From contig CACXDK010000023.1 of assembly GCA_902766345.1 (NCBI GenBank), positions 1-9,822 on the forward strand: a stretch of 9,822 bases of DNA, in the 5' to 3' direction. Source of the DNA: an uncultured Spirochaetaceae bacterium (lineage in GTDB: Bacteria > Spirochaetota > Spirochaetia > Treponematales > Treponemataceae). The notes beneath the pieces are model-generated. The model was not told where the DNA came from and made no database searches. It saw nothing but the letters and a program-made list of their open reading frames with translations. The translations under genes were made by a program, and so were the position numbers. Positions 1 through 6,305 of this stretch are shown one piece after another (positions within the stretch are counted from its first letter, which is position 1; every line of letters begins with the position of its first letter).

Positions 1-284
1 AAAAGAGTTTGATAGCTTTACACTGGGGTTACCAAATAATGAAGTAAAATATGGACTTTATGAAAATCTGGTGCCTCTTTATGCTGGCTACGAAGGAAGT
101 TTGGCAGAAAAATGCGATTTATATCTTTGAGTTCAAGATGGACGGCTCTGCCCAAGATGCGATTGAGCAGATTAACAGCAAAGATTATGCGATTGCATAC
201 AAGGAAGACGGACGAAAAATTGTCAAGGTCGGCGTTAATTATTCAAGCTCAGAAAAGCAACTGACGGAATGGATTATTCAATAA
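1..284 (+). pseudogene. Remnant of an AAA-ATPase-like / PD-(D/E)XK nuclease family gene (copy 1, left end outside the window)
   Basis: Two reading frames carry pieces of one protein family. Frame 2 (from base 2) reads KEFDSFTLGLPNNEVKYGLY then ENLVPLYAGYE and meets a stop at 128-130. This matches the linker after the ATPase domain in AAA-ATPase_like proteins. Frame 3 reads AIYIFEFKMDGSAQDA and continues to ADGR-like KVGVNYSS and a stop at 282-284, which is the end of the C-terminal PD-(D/E)XK domain (PDDEXK_9 type). The FEFK half of the nuclease motif (126-137) remains, but the preceding GRxD segment is absent. The two pieces therefore join near 92-115 with a frame change and, judging from the family, loss of roughly a hundred residues. 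The ATG at 51 opens an out-of-frame reading of the linker and is not a genuine start. The family is often multicopy and its function is not settled. The protein is surely non-functional if the sequence is correct. Confidence 0.8.
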
Positions 285-348
285 TTTGATTCAGATAGAT
301 AACAAAGAACTTTAAAATAGAATAACGCAAAATTGAATATTTTATAGG

Positions 349-413
349 TTTGAGTAATAAAATGCTTTTCTATTACTCAAAATGAAATAATTCTTGATTT
401 TGAGTAATAGAAA
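349..413. repeat. Three-copy motif forming two alternative hairpins
   Basis: The 11-mer TTTGAGTAATA occurs at 349-359, in inverted form at 371-381, and again directly at 399-409. The first two copies form a perfect 11-bp stem with an 11-base loop. The second and third extend to a perfect 17-bp inverted repeat (TTTCTATTACTCAAAAT at 367-383 against 397-413, loop of 13). The middle copy can pair with only one partner at a time, so the structures are mutually exclusive. There is no clean U-run after either stem, so an ordinary terminator is unlikely. The spacer lies between two decayed genes of one family, so it may be a leftover terminal or recombination repeat of that family, or a REP-like element. 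No function can be assigned from this window. The rest of 285-503 is AT-rich with no supportable gene. Confidence 0.7.
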
Positions 414-503
414 TAGTGTAATTTTATTTCATGCAAGATAGTCCCAATTATAAAAGAAGCTTTTTTATAGAAACAACAAATTTCTTGTGCTGTAATATGC
501 GGT

Positions 504-715
504 ATGGAAGGAAGATTTCTGCCAATTGGCATTCAAGATTTTGAAAAGAAAACTCGTTTTTATACTCTTGATTTTCCAAACAGGGAAATAGAAGATGGGT
601 TTTTGAATGTTGTACTTAAAAAGTTTGTAATGTAAGTTCTAAAAAACTGTTTAAGGTTGGTGTGGTTTATTCTTCACAAGCCAAGGGAATGTTTGGTTGG
701 AAAGTGATATCTTAA
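504..715 (+). pseudogene. Second remnant of the same AAA-ATPase-like / PD-(D/E)XK family (copy 2)
   Basis: Three islands of one family survive. From the ATG at 504 the reading MEGRFLPIGIQDFEK resembles the family N-terminus (basic-LPIGIQ-F-K). It runs straight into TRFYTLDFPNREIEDGF, the linker that normally follows the ATPase domain, so the whole ATPase core is missing. This frame stops at 633-635 after 43 codons. In another frame KKLFKVGVVYSSQAKGM and then GWKVIS (641-712) with a stop at 713-715 match the very C-terminus, parallel to KIVKVGVNYSS in copy 1. Hence at least two internal deletions and one frame change. No Shine-Dalgarno is obvious before 504. The 43-codon reading could still be made as a peptide, but nothing suggests a role. 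Together with copy 1 it indicates a decayed tandem cluster. Confidence 0.75.
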
Positions 716-734
716 TTCTTATCGTTTAAAATAA

Positions 735-763
735 AAAAGCTCTGCTTTAATTGCAGAGCTTTT
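735..763. terminator. Bidirectional rho-independent terminator
   Basis: The 11-bp stem AAAAGCTCTGC (735-745) pairs with GCAGAGCTTTT (753-763) around a 7-base loop. The + strand continues with ATCTTTCTTTG. The minus strand continues with TTATTTTAAACG after its own run of Ts, so both directions have U-rich tails. It sits 25 bases beyond the lytTR stop codon and is best read as the end of the hisG-hisB-lytTR transcript. It could also stop transcripts from the decayed genes to its left. Confidence 0.85.
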
Positions 764-788
764 ATCTTTCTTTGTTTGGGATGTTTAT

Positions 789-1556
789 TTAAGCCATTGC
801 GTGTTTTAGTTCCGGGGCGTACTTGCGGCTTACAAGAACTTCTTCACCGTTTGGCATTTTTGCATATAGACGGCTGTTTAGAGCCGTGCGTACTGATTGA
901 ATTTTATGCAGGTTTACAAGGTGTGATTTTGAAACTCTGATTATTCCCGCTGTACGTGAAATGGATTCTACTTGATACAGCCTCATCTTTACCTGATAAA
1001 TTTCCTTGTCGGTGTAAGAGAACACCTGTTCTGAATCTGCTTCAAAATAAAGAATGTCTCCGAGAGGAAGCTGTATGTGGCTGTCGTGTTCGCCGATTAC
1101 ATCTATCTTGCTTACAGGGTTTTCTTGTTTTTGCTCTGTCGTGCGTTCTGCAAGTTCTTTAAGCTTTTTATTTAAACGGTCGGATTCTGCCTTTTCCATT
1201 TTGTACATGATAAAGTATGATGAAATATCGAAAAGCATTGTACAAAATCCTGTCGCAATAAGTCCTGTTCTTCCAAGAAAACTTCCTGCAAGCAGGTTTG
1301 CACTCCAGATAAATACTGCTTCAAGTACAATCAGTTCTACCAGCCTCTGTATTATTATCTGCGGAATGGTCATGTTTTCTTTTACATAGACTGGTATGCA
1401 CGGAATCATGCAGATGATTCCGAACACAATTGGTATGAAAAAATATGTGTATGATATTGTGGCATTTCGTGCAAAAAGCGTTCCAATAACTGCAAACGAA
1501 AGCGTGCACTCTGTTTCTGCAACAAACAGATCTCTAAAAAAAGATTTAAGATTCAT
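789..1556 (-). CDS. Membrane-anchored LytTR-domain regulator (DUF3021-like membrane part)
   Basis: 255 residues. The first half holds four hydrophobic segments at about 12-30, 36-57, 72-91 and 97-118, followed by a charged, probably coiled-coil linker (119-145). Residues ~150-252 are a LytTR DNA-binding domain: ILYFEADSEQVFSYT, then IIRVSKSHLVNLHKIQSV (the usual R-S-H/S-VN-I core), then GEEVLVSRKYAPELK. There is no receiver domain with a phosphoacceptor Asp, so this is not a classical LytR/AlgR response regulator. The membrane part, with its KENMTIPQIIIQRLVELIVLE stretch, resembles DUF3021 proteins, which are commonly encoded next to separate LytTR genes; here the two appear fused. The start follows hisB by 17 bases, has only a weak Shine-Dalgarno, and is read as the third gene of the his transcript. 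It probably senses something at the membrane and controls unknown targets, possibly its own operon. Confidence 0.85.
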   Translation of the reverse strand: MNLKSFFRDLFVAETECTLSFAVIGTLFARNATISYTYFFIPIVFGIICMIPCIPVYVKENMTIPQIIIQRLVELIVLEAVFIWSANLLAGSFLGRTGLIATGFCTMLFDISSYFIMYKMEKAESDRLNKKLKELAERTTEQKQENPVSKIDVIGEHDSHIQLPLGDILYFEADSEQVFSYTDKEIYQVKMRLYQVESISRTAGIIRVSKSHLVNLHKIQSVRTALNSRLYAKMPNGEEVLVSRKYAPELKHAMA

Positions 1557-1573
1557 ATTTGTTTTATGAAAAA

Positions 1574-2194
1574 TTATACAATAACTCCTTTTGTAGACGG
1601 AATTTCACCGTTTCTACGGGAGTCAATTTCAACAGCGGCACGCATTGCTCTGGCTGCGGCTTTAAACAAGCCTTCCATTTTGTGATGGTCGCTTCTGCCT
1701 CTGATTGTGTCCAGGTGCAGATTGCATTTTGCTCCGTTTACAAAGCCCTGCCAGAAATCTTCAAAGCAGTCGGTCTGAAAACTTGACTGCATTCCTTCAT
1801 GGCTCATTGAAACAAGAGGTATGTTTGTAAGCTGGGCATTACATACGCAGAAAGAACGGCCTCCGAAATCTACACTTGCCTGCAGAAGACTTTCATCCAT
1901 TGGATAAATAAAAAAGCCGCTTCTGTAAATGCCAGCACAGTTTCCGAGTGCCTTTGCAAAGCACATGCCCAAAGTTATGCCTGTATCTTCTATTAAATGA
2001 TGCTGATCTACTTCAAGGTCGCCTTTAAGCTCACCGCTCAAATCAAACATGCCGTGCTTGCAGAACGCATGGAGCAAATGATCAAAGAAGCCTATAGGAT
2101 TCTTTACGTTACATTTTCCTGTTCCGTCTAGATTAAGTGTAAGCTTTATCTGTGTTTCTGCAGTATTGCGTTCGATTTCAGCGGTTCTTGCCAT
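1574..2194 (-). CDS. hisB: Imidazoleglycerol-phosphate dehydratase
   Basis: 206 residues, the usual length of the monofunctional enzyme; the histidinol-phosphatase domain found in enterobacterial HisB is absent. It dehydrates imidazole glycerol phosphate to imidazole acetol phosphate in the cytoplasm, using two Mn ions. The ligand motifs are present: GFFDHLLHAFCKHG (35-48), DQHHLIEDTGITLG (63-76, with H65, H66 and E69), PMDESL (98-103), SHEG around H132, and GRSDHHKMEGLFKAAARA (166-183, with H170, H171 and E174). The end IPSTKGVI is typical. Small departures are Leu in place of the common Thr after HH, and RSG for RYG. The ATG is 7 bases after the hisG stop, with GTGAGG just upstream of it as ribosome binding site. 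It is co-transcribed with hisG; the remaining his genes must lie elsewhere. Confidence 0.96.
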   Translation of the reverse strand: MARTAEIERNTAETQIKLTLNLDGTGKCNVKNPIGFFDHLLHAFCKHGMFDLSGELKGDLEVDQHHLIEDTGITLGMCFAKALGNCAGIYRSGFFIYPMDESLLQASVDFGGRSFCVCNAQLTNIPLVSMSHEGMQSSFQTDCFEDFWQGFVNGAKCNLHLDTIRGRSDHHKMEGLFKAAARAMRAAVEIDSRRNGEIPSTKGVIV

Positions 2195-2201
2195 AAATGC
2201 C

Positions 2202-3074
2202 TCACATCATTACTTTTCTAAGTTCGTATTCAACAATGTCTGTTGCACCTAAAGACTGCAATTTAGGGAGCAGTGTTGGAACATCGCTTTTCTTTACGGC
2301 AATCTTTATTGCGTATCCGTTTCCTCCGAAAAGAGGGCTTACGGTTGGGCTTCTCATTGAAGGCAATCCCTTTACAAGAGCATCGAACTTATCCTGTGCT
2401 ACGTTCATTTCAAGCATTACGCGAGAACGTGCATTGAGAACTGTCTGGAACAGCATTTTGAGTTCCATAATCTTCTGCTTCTTTTCAGGGTCTTTAAGAG
2501 CTTCCTTGCTTGCATACATTCTGGTAGAGGATTCCATCAGGGTGTCTACGATTTTAAGGTGGTTTGCATGCAGTGAAGAGCCTGTGCTTGTGTTGTCAAT
2601 AAGAATCTGTGCGATTGATTCTTCATTGTCCTGTACAAAGCCTTCGCTGGTTCCCCAAGTACGGAAGATTGTTCCCTTTATCTTTTTGTCTTCAACCCAC
2701 TTGCGACTCAATGCCTGATATTCTGTTGCTATTGTTACAGGCTTAGAAAGAATTTCGTCATAATTAAACGTGTCTGGAATTGCAGCTACAATGCGTACGC
2801 CGTCAAATCCAAGATCCATGATTTCCTCAACCTGATCCTGTACACCGTTTTCATAAACCCAGTCCTTGCCGGAAAAACCTATGTCTGCCTTATTTCCTGC
2901 AAGAAGGTTGGATACAATCTGAGGTTTTACAACCTGAAATGCCAAATCTTTCTGATTTGTAATTGGGAAATAGGTGCGGTCTGGCAGATAGATTGAAATG
3001 CCTACATCATCTAATAATTTATATACTGATTCGTATATTCTGCCTTTTGCCAGTAAAATCTTTAATTTTTCCAT
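2202..3074 (-). CDS. hisG: ATP phosphoribosyltransferase, long form
   Basis: 290 residues. It joins ATP and PRPP to form phosphoribosyl-ATP, the committed and feedback-controlled step of histidine synthesis. The N-terminal catalytic part begins KLKILLAKGRIYE. The PRPP-binding loop is AQILIDNTSTGSSLHAN (155-171). The C-terminal ~75 residues (about 214-290: RSRVMLEMNV, KGLPSMRSPTVSPLFG, SLGATDIVEYELRKV) are the ACT-like histidine-binding domain of the long form, so no HisZ partner is expected. The ATG has no Shine-Dalgarno and sits just after a good promoter (see 3083-3111), so translation probably starts on an almost leaderless mRNA. It heads the unit hisG-hisB-lytTR and diverges from the Lrp-type gene. 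Confidence 0.96.
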   Translation of the reverse strand: MEKLKILLAKGRIYESVYKLLDDVGISIYLPDRTYFPITNQKDLAFQVVKPQIVSNLLAGNKADIGFSGKDWVYENGVQDQVEEIMDLGFDGVRIVAAIPDTFNYDEILSKPVTIATEYQALSRKWVEDKKIKGTIFRTWGTSEGFVQDNEESIAQILIDNTSTGSSLHANHLKIVDTLMESSTRMYASKEALKDPEKKQKIMELKMLFQTVLNARSRVMLEMNVAQDKFDALVKGLPSMRSPTVSPLFGGNGYAIKIAVKKSDVPTLLPKLQSLGATDIVEYELRKVMM

Positions 3075-3082
3075 ATAGAAAC

Positions 3083-3111
3083 ATTGTACAGAATATTTTA
3101 TTAATCTTCAA
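3083..3111 (-). promoter_or_regulatory. Putative sigma70-type promoter of hisG-hisB-lytTR
   Basis: On the minus strand TTGAAG (complement of 3106-3111) is followed by exactly 17 bases and then TACAAT (complement of 3083-3088). Both hexamers are one to two bases from consensus. The end of the -10 box lies 8 bases before the hisG ATG, so the predicted start of transcription falls about 0-2 bases before the start codon. Confidence 0.55.
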
Positions 3112-3150
3112 CAGGTTCTGTAATTACCTGGCTTGTGATTGTGAATTTCC

Positions 3151-3179
3151 TTGTATATTTAATTGAAATAGTGTACTCT
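3151..3179 (+). promoter_or_regulatory. Possible promoter of the Lrp-type regulator / aminotransferase pair
   Basis: TTGTAT (3151-3156), a 17-base spacer, and TACTCT (3174-3179) precede the regulator gene by about 30 bases. The match to consensus is weaker than for the divergent hisG promoter. The AT-rich blocks GAATATTTTAT (3091-3101) and GGAATATTTATA (3183-3194) share a palindromic AATATT core and flank this site. Lrp-family proteins bind such AT-rich sequences, so they are candidate operators. Confidence 0.3.
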
Positions 3180-3208
3180 AAAGGAATATTTATACATGGA
3201 GGCATATA

Positions 3209-3703
3209 ATGGACGCATCAGAAGAAATCTTGAACTTGCTGCGCGACAATGCGAGACTTTCTGCAGAAGATATTTCTGCAATGACAAAAAAGACACCGGA
3301 AGAAGTAAACGCCATTATCCAGAAACTGGAAAATGATGGTGTTATCATGAAGTATGCCGCCATCATTAATCCGGAAAAGGATGCACTTGCAAAGGAAAAA
3401 GTTTGTGCTGAAATAGAAATTCAGGTTGCTCCTGAGCGCGAACACGGATTTGACGGTATTGCAGACAGGATTTACCGTTTTCCTCAGGTAAAGTCTCTTT
3501 ATCTTATGAGTGGAGGCTATGATTTGAAGGTAATCATTGAAGGTGATTCTCTTCAGGAAGTGGCTTTGTTTGTTGCTCGCAAACTTTCTACTTTGGCTGG
3601 TGTGCGTTCTACAAAGACGCACTTTATTCTTAAAACTTATAAAGAGAACGATATTGTATATATAGAGCAGCGTTCAGACAGTAGAGAAGGAGTAACTGCA
3701 TAA
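3209..3703 (+). CDS. Lrp/AsnC-family transcriptional regulator (AlaR-like)
   Basis: 164 residues, the normal family length. The N-terminal ~50 residues form the winged helix-turn-helix (EEILNLLRDNARLSAEDISA, EEVNAIIQKLENDGVIMKYAAIIN). Residues ~65-150 form the RAM/AsnC effector-binding and oligomerisation domain, including YLMSGGYDLKVIIEGDSLQEV and GVRSTKTHFILKTYK. Such proteins bind an amino acid and act locally or globally. The start is fixed by GGAGG at 3198-3202, six bases before the ATG. The stop overlaps the aminotransferase start by one base (TAATG), so translation is probably coupled. The pair resembles alaR-alaT (yugG-yugH) of B. subtilis, where the regulator controls an alanine transaminase. 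Whether this one also acts on the divergent hisG promoter is open. Confidence 0.92.
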   Translation: MDASEEILNLLRDNARLSAEDISAMTKKTPEEVNAIIQKLENDGVIMKYAAIINPEKDALAKEKVCAEIEIQVAPEREHGFDGIADRIYRFPQVKSLYLMSGGYDLKVIIEGDSLQEVALFVARKLSTLAGVRSTKTHFILKTYKENDIVYIEQRSDSREGVTA

Positions 3704-4872
3704 TGAACACAAGGTCTGATAGGTTCAGTAAATCAATGGTGGAAACGCCACCAAGTGGAATCCGTAAATTTTTTGAAATGCTCATCGGTCACGATGATGT
3801 TATATCTCTTTCTGTTGGTGAGCCTGATTTTCCTACTCCATGGCTCATGAGGGAAGAAGCTTTTTATCATTTGGAACAGGGGCATACCAGTTATACAAGT
3901 AACTGGGGACTTTTGGAATTGCGTTCTGAAATTGCAAAATACATGGAACGCTACAATATGTACTATAATCCAAACAAGGAAATCTTGGTTACTGTCGGTG
4001 CAAGTGAAGGCGTTGATGCCGTTCTGCGTGCTGTTCTTAATCCTGATGATGAACTTATTGTTTGTGAGCCTTGTTATGTAAACTATGTTCCTCTGGCTCA
4101 TCTGTGCGGGGCAAAGATTGTCCGTCTTGATACCAGCAAGAATGGTTTTTATCCTACGGCTGAACAGTTTAAGTCGCTTATTACTCCTAAAACTAAGGCT
4201 ATAATGTTTTGTTCTCCAAGTAATCCTACTGGTACGATGATTCCTAAGGAGGAGCTTGAAAAGATTGCTGAGATTGCAAAGGAACATCAGATATGGTGTA
4301 TTGCTGATGAAATTTACTGTGAGCTTGTTTATGATGATCACAAGCATGTTTCAATCGGCAGTTTCCCGGGAATGAAGGATTATACTATTATCTTGAACGG
4401 TTTTTCAAAATCTTTTGCAATGACTGGCTGGAGAATTGGTTATATTGCGGCTCCTGAAGATTTGATGGCTCAGATTGTAAAACTTCATCAGTACAATACT
4501 ATCTGTGCACCTATTATGAGTCAGTATGCGGCTCTGGAAGGGCTCAAAAATGGATGGAGTGAAGTTGAGAAAATGCGTGTGAGCTATCAGCAGCGCCGCA
4601 ACTTGATGTATAAGGCTTTTGTTGATATGGGGCTTTCTGTTCCTGAGCCTACGGGTGCGTTCTACATGTTCCCGGACATCAGCAGTACGGGGCTTAGTGC
4701 AGAAGAGTTTGCAACTGAGTTGTTCCAGAAGCACAATGTTGCGGTTGTTCCTGGAACAGCTTTTGGTTCTGCAGGTGAAGGTCACATCCGTTGCTGTTAT
4801 GCTACTGCAATTGATAAAATTAAGACTGCTTTAGACCGGATTGCCCTTCTTGTTGAAGAGCACAGGCGTTAA
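3703..4872 (+). CDS. PLP-dependent class I/II aminotransferase (AlaT/AspC-like)
   Basis: 389 residues, full length for fold-type I aminotransferases. Visible signatures are SVGEPDFPTP (37-46), YTSNWGLLELRSEIA (64-78), VTVGASEGVDAV (97-108, cofactor-phosphate region), SPSNPTGT (171-178, N174), IADEIYCELVYD (200-211, D202 and Y205), GFSKSFAMTGWRIGY (233-247, with K236 the Schiff-base lysine and R244) and GHIRCCYA (360-367, R363 for the substrate carboxylate). All key residues are intact, so it should be active. Substrate cannot be read from sequence; aspartate, alanine or aromatic amino acids are possible, and pairing with an Lrp-type gene favours alanine by analogy with alaR-alaT. Histidinol-phosphate aminotransferase (HisC) is less likely despite nearby hisG, because the motifs are of the AspAT Igamma type. 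GAAGGAG lies ten bases before the ATG. Confidence 0.93.
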   Translation: MNTRSDRFSKSMVETPPSGIRKFFEMLIGHDDVISLSVGEPDFPTPWLMREEAFYHLEQGHTSYTSNWGLLELRSEIAKYMERYNMYYNPNKEILVTVGASEGVDAVLRAVLNPDDELIVCEPCYVNYVPLAHLCGAKIVRLDTSKNGFYPTAEQFKSLITPKTKAIMFCSPSNPTGTMIPKEELEKIAEIAKEHQIWCIADEIYCELVYDDHKHVSIGSFPGMKDYTIILNGFSKSFAMTGWRIGYIAAPEDLMAQIVKLHQYNTICAPIMSQYAALEGLKNGWSEVEKMRVSYQQRRNLMYKAFVDMGLSVPEPTGAFYMFPDISSTGLSAEEFATELFQKHNVAVVPGTAFGSAGEGHIRCCYATAIDKIKTALDRIALLVEEHRR

Positions 4873-4946
4873 GCAGTCCTTTTAAAGATTATTTGAATTT
4901 CTGCCGATACAGAATGATGGAAACTTTTCTTACATAAGGATTTGAT

Positions 4947-6305
4947 ATGGCGTTTACATATTTAATTGCTGGAATAATTGTTATCGCAATAGTAGCAGTT
5001 CTTCTTGTTATGATGGGAAGAAAACCTCCTTCTGTTTCGGGAGACCTTAATGGTGTTGGTAAACCGAGACACACAAAGTCGCAGAGTCAGATTATGAAAG
5101 AGGCCAGTCGGCGTCTCTCAAGAAATCCTGATGATCCGGCTGGCCTTATTCCGCTGGGGGATATTTATTATCAAAATCAGCTTTGGGACAAAGCTTTTCC
5201 TATTTATCAAAATCTTTCACGACTTTCTGCTATTTCGGATAAAATCGATAAGCTTCAAGTGAATGTTCGTGCTGGTGAAATTGCATTAAAGCTTAATGCA
5301 AATGAAGAAGCCATAAAATTTCTTACCCTTGCTTATGCTCAAGATTCTCAGGATGTTAATGTCAATAAGAATCTGGGTATTGCCTATTATAATCTTAATC
5401 AATTTGAAAAAGCCGTTCCTTGTTTTAAGAAGACCCTTATGATCGATCCTCTTACAGAAAAGGCTTTCAGTTATCTTGCAATGGCTCTTTATAAGCAGCA
5501 TCATTACAGGGAAAGTATTACTTACTTTAAGAAAGCTATAACTGAAGATCCTGCTAACAAGGAGACTATGTTCTATTATGCTCAGGCTATGTCAGAAGAC
5601 GGTCACGGCGATAAGGCTGTGCAGATTTTCTCTCATCTTAGGGCTGATACTGAATTTGGTCCAACGTCATGTCTGCATGCTGGTATTTACCATTCAAATC
5701 AGGGGAACAAAGATCTTGCAATTCAGGATTTCCTTATTGGCTTGAAGCATCAGAATATTGCTCCTGAGACAAAGATAGAAATTCAGTATAGATTGGCTTT
5801 GTGTTATTTGGATCAGAACAAGTTGCAGGATGGTCTTTCTGTTTTGCGACAGGTTCGTGCTCAAAATCAGAATTATAAGGATGTAAACGGTCTTTTGGCT
5901 CGCTATCAGGAGCTTGGTCAGAACCATAACTTACAGGTTTACCTTTCTGGTCCTGCAAGTGAATTTGTTGTTTTGTGCCGTAAGATTGTTACTGCATTCT
6001 ATGAGCGTGGTAATGCAAAGATTGTGGATATTAAGGTTGCGGCTTCTTACGTTGATATAATTGCTGATATTGATACACCAAAATGGGAAGATACGGAATT
6101 GTTCCGCTTTTTCCGCACTACTGGTGTTACTGGTGAGATTTTCGTGCGTGAATTCCTTGATATGCTTAGAGATAAAAAAGCCGGACGAGGTACATGTTTT
6201 ACTGCTGGTAGTTTTTCTGAAGAGGCAGCAAAGTATGTAGAAGGTCGTCCGTTAGACTTGGTTGAGCGTGCGGGGCTTACAAAACTTCTTAAAAAGATAA
6301 ATTAG
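4947..6305 (+). CDS. Membrane-anchored TPR protein with degenerate Mrr-type nuclease domain
   Basis: 452 residues. An N-terminal hydrophobic anchor (about 4-23, LIAGIIVIAIVAVLLVMMG) is followed by GRKP. The bulk of the protein therefore lies on one side of the membrane, most likely cytoplasmic with an N-out signal anchor. About seven tetratricopeptide repeats fill ~66-310 (clear ones at 136-169 and 170-203, with the N-L-G-AYY and F-KA-DP pattern), a scaffold for protein contacts. The last ~115 residues resemble the Mrr_cat PD-(D/E)XK fold: VDIIADID, GEIFVREFLDMLRDKKAGRG, CFTAGSFSEEAAKYVEG and LTKLLKK. The place of the catalytic Q-x-K reads FRFFRT, so nuclease activity is unlikely. AAGGA precedes the ATG by about six bases. 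It follows the aminotransferase after 74 bases with no clear terminator and may share its transcript. Its stop overlaps the convergent rsmG stop. Confidence 0.88.
   Translation: MAFTYLIAGIIVIAIVAVLLVMMGRKPPSVSGDLNGVGKPRHTKSQSQIMKEASRRLSRNPDDPAGLIPLGDIYYQNQLWDKAFPIYQNLSRLSAISDKIDKLQVNVRAGEIALKLNANEEAIKFLTLAYAQDSQDVNVNKNLGIAYYNLNQFEKAVPCFKKTLMIDPLTEKAFSYLAMALYKQHHYRESITYFKKAITEDPANKETMFYYAQAMSEDGHGDKAVQIFSHLRADTEFGPTSCLHAGIYHSNQGNKDLAIQDFLIGLKHQNIAPETKIEIQYRLALCYLDQNKLQDGLSVLRQVRAQNQNYKDVNGLLARYQELGQNHNLQVYLSGPASEFVVLCRKIVTAFYERGNAKIVDIKVAASYVDIIADIDTPKWEDTELFRFFRTTGVTGEIFVREFLDMLRDKKAGRGTCFTAGSFSEEAAKYVEGRPLDLVERAGLTKLLKKIN

Noticed and set aside
51..284. An intact 77-codon gene starting at ATG 51
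   Set aside because: Its first ~14 codons are an out-of-frame reading of the family linker that is encoded in frame 2; only the later part has homology, so it is a piece of a broken gene.
449..470. Weak A/T hairpin (ATAAAA ... TTTTTTAT) as a terminator before copy 2
   Set aside because: No G-C pairs in the stem; too unstable to call.
1573..1578. A perfect TATAAT on the minus strand 17 bases before lytTR, possible internal promoter
   Set aside because: It overlaps the hisB stop codon (GTATAAT) and no acceptable -35 hexamer lies 16-18 bases upstream.
3218..4785. Long antisense open readings across the regulator and aminotransferase genes
   Set aside because: They are shadows of the real genes, with Cys/Arg/Ile-rich composition, no recognised motif and no ribosome binding sites.
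4899..4914. Small hairpin TTCTG-CCGATA-CAGAA upstream of the TPR gene
   Set aside because: Only five pairs and no U-run, so neither terminator nor riboswitch can be supported.
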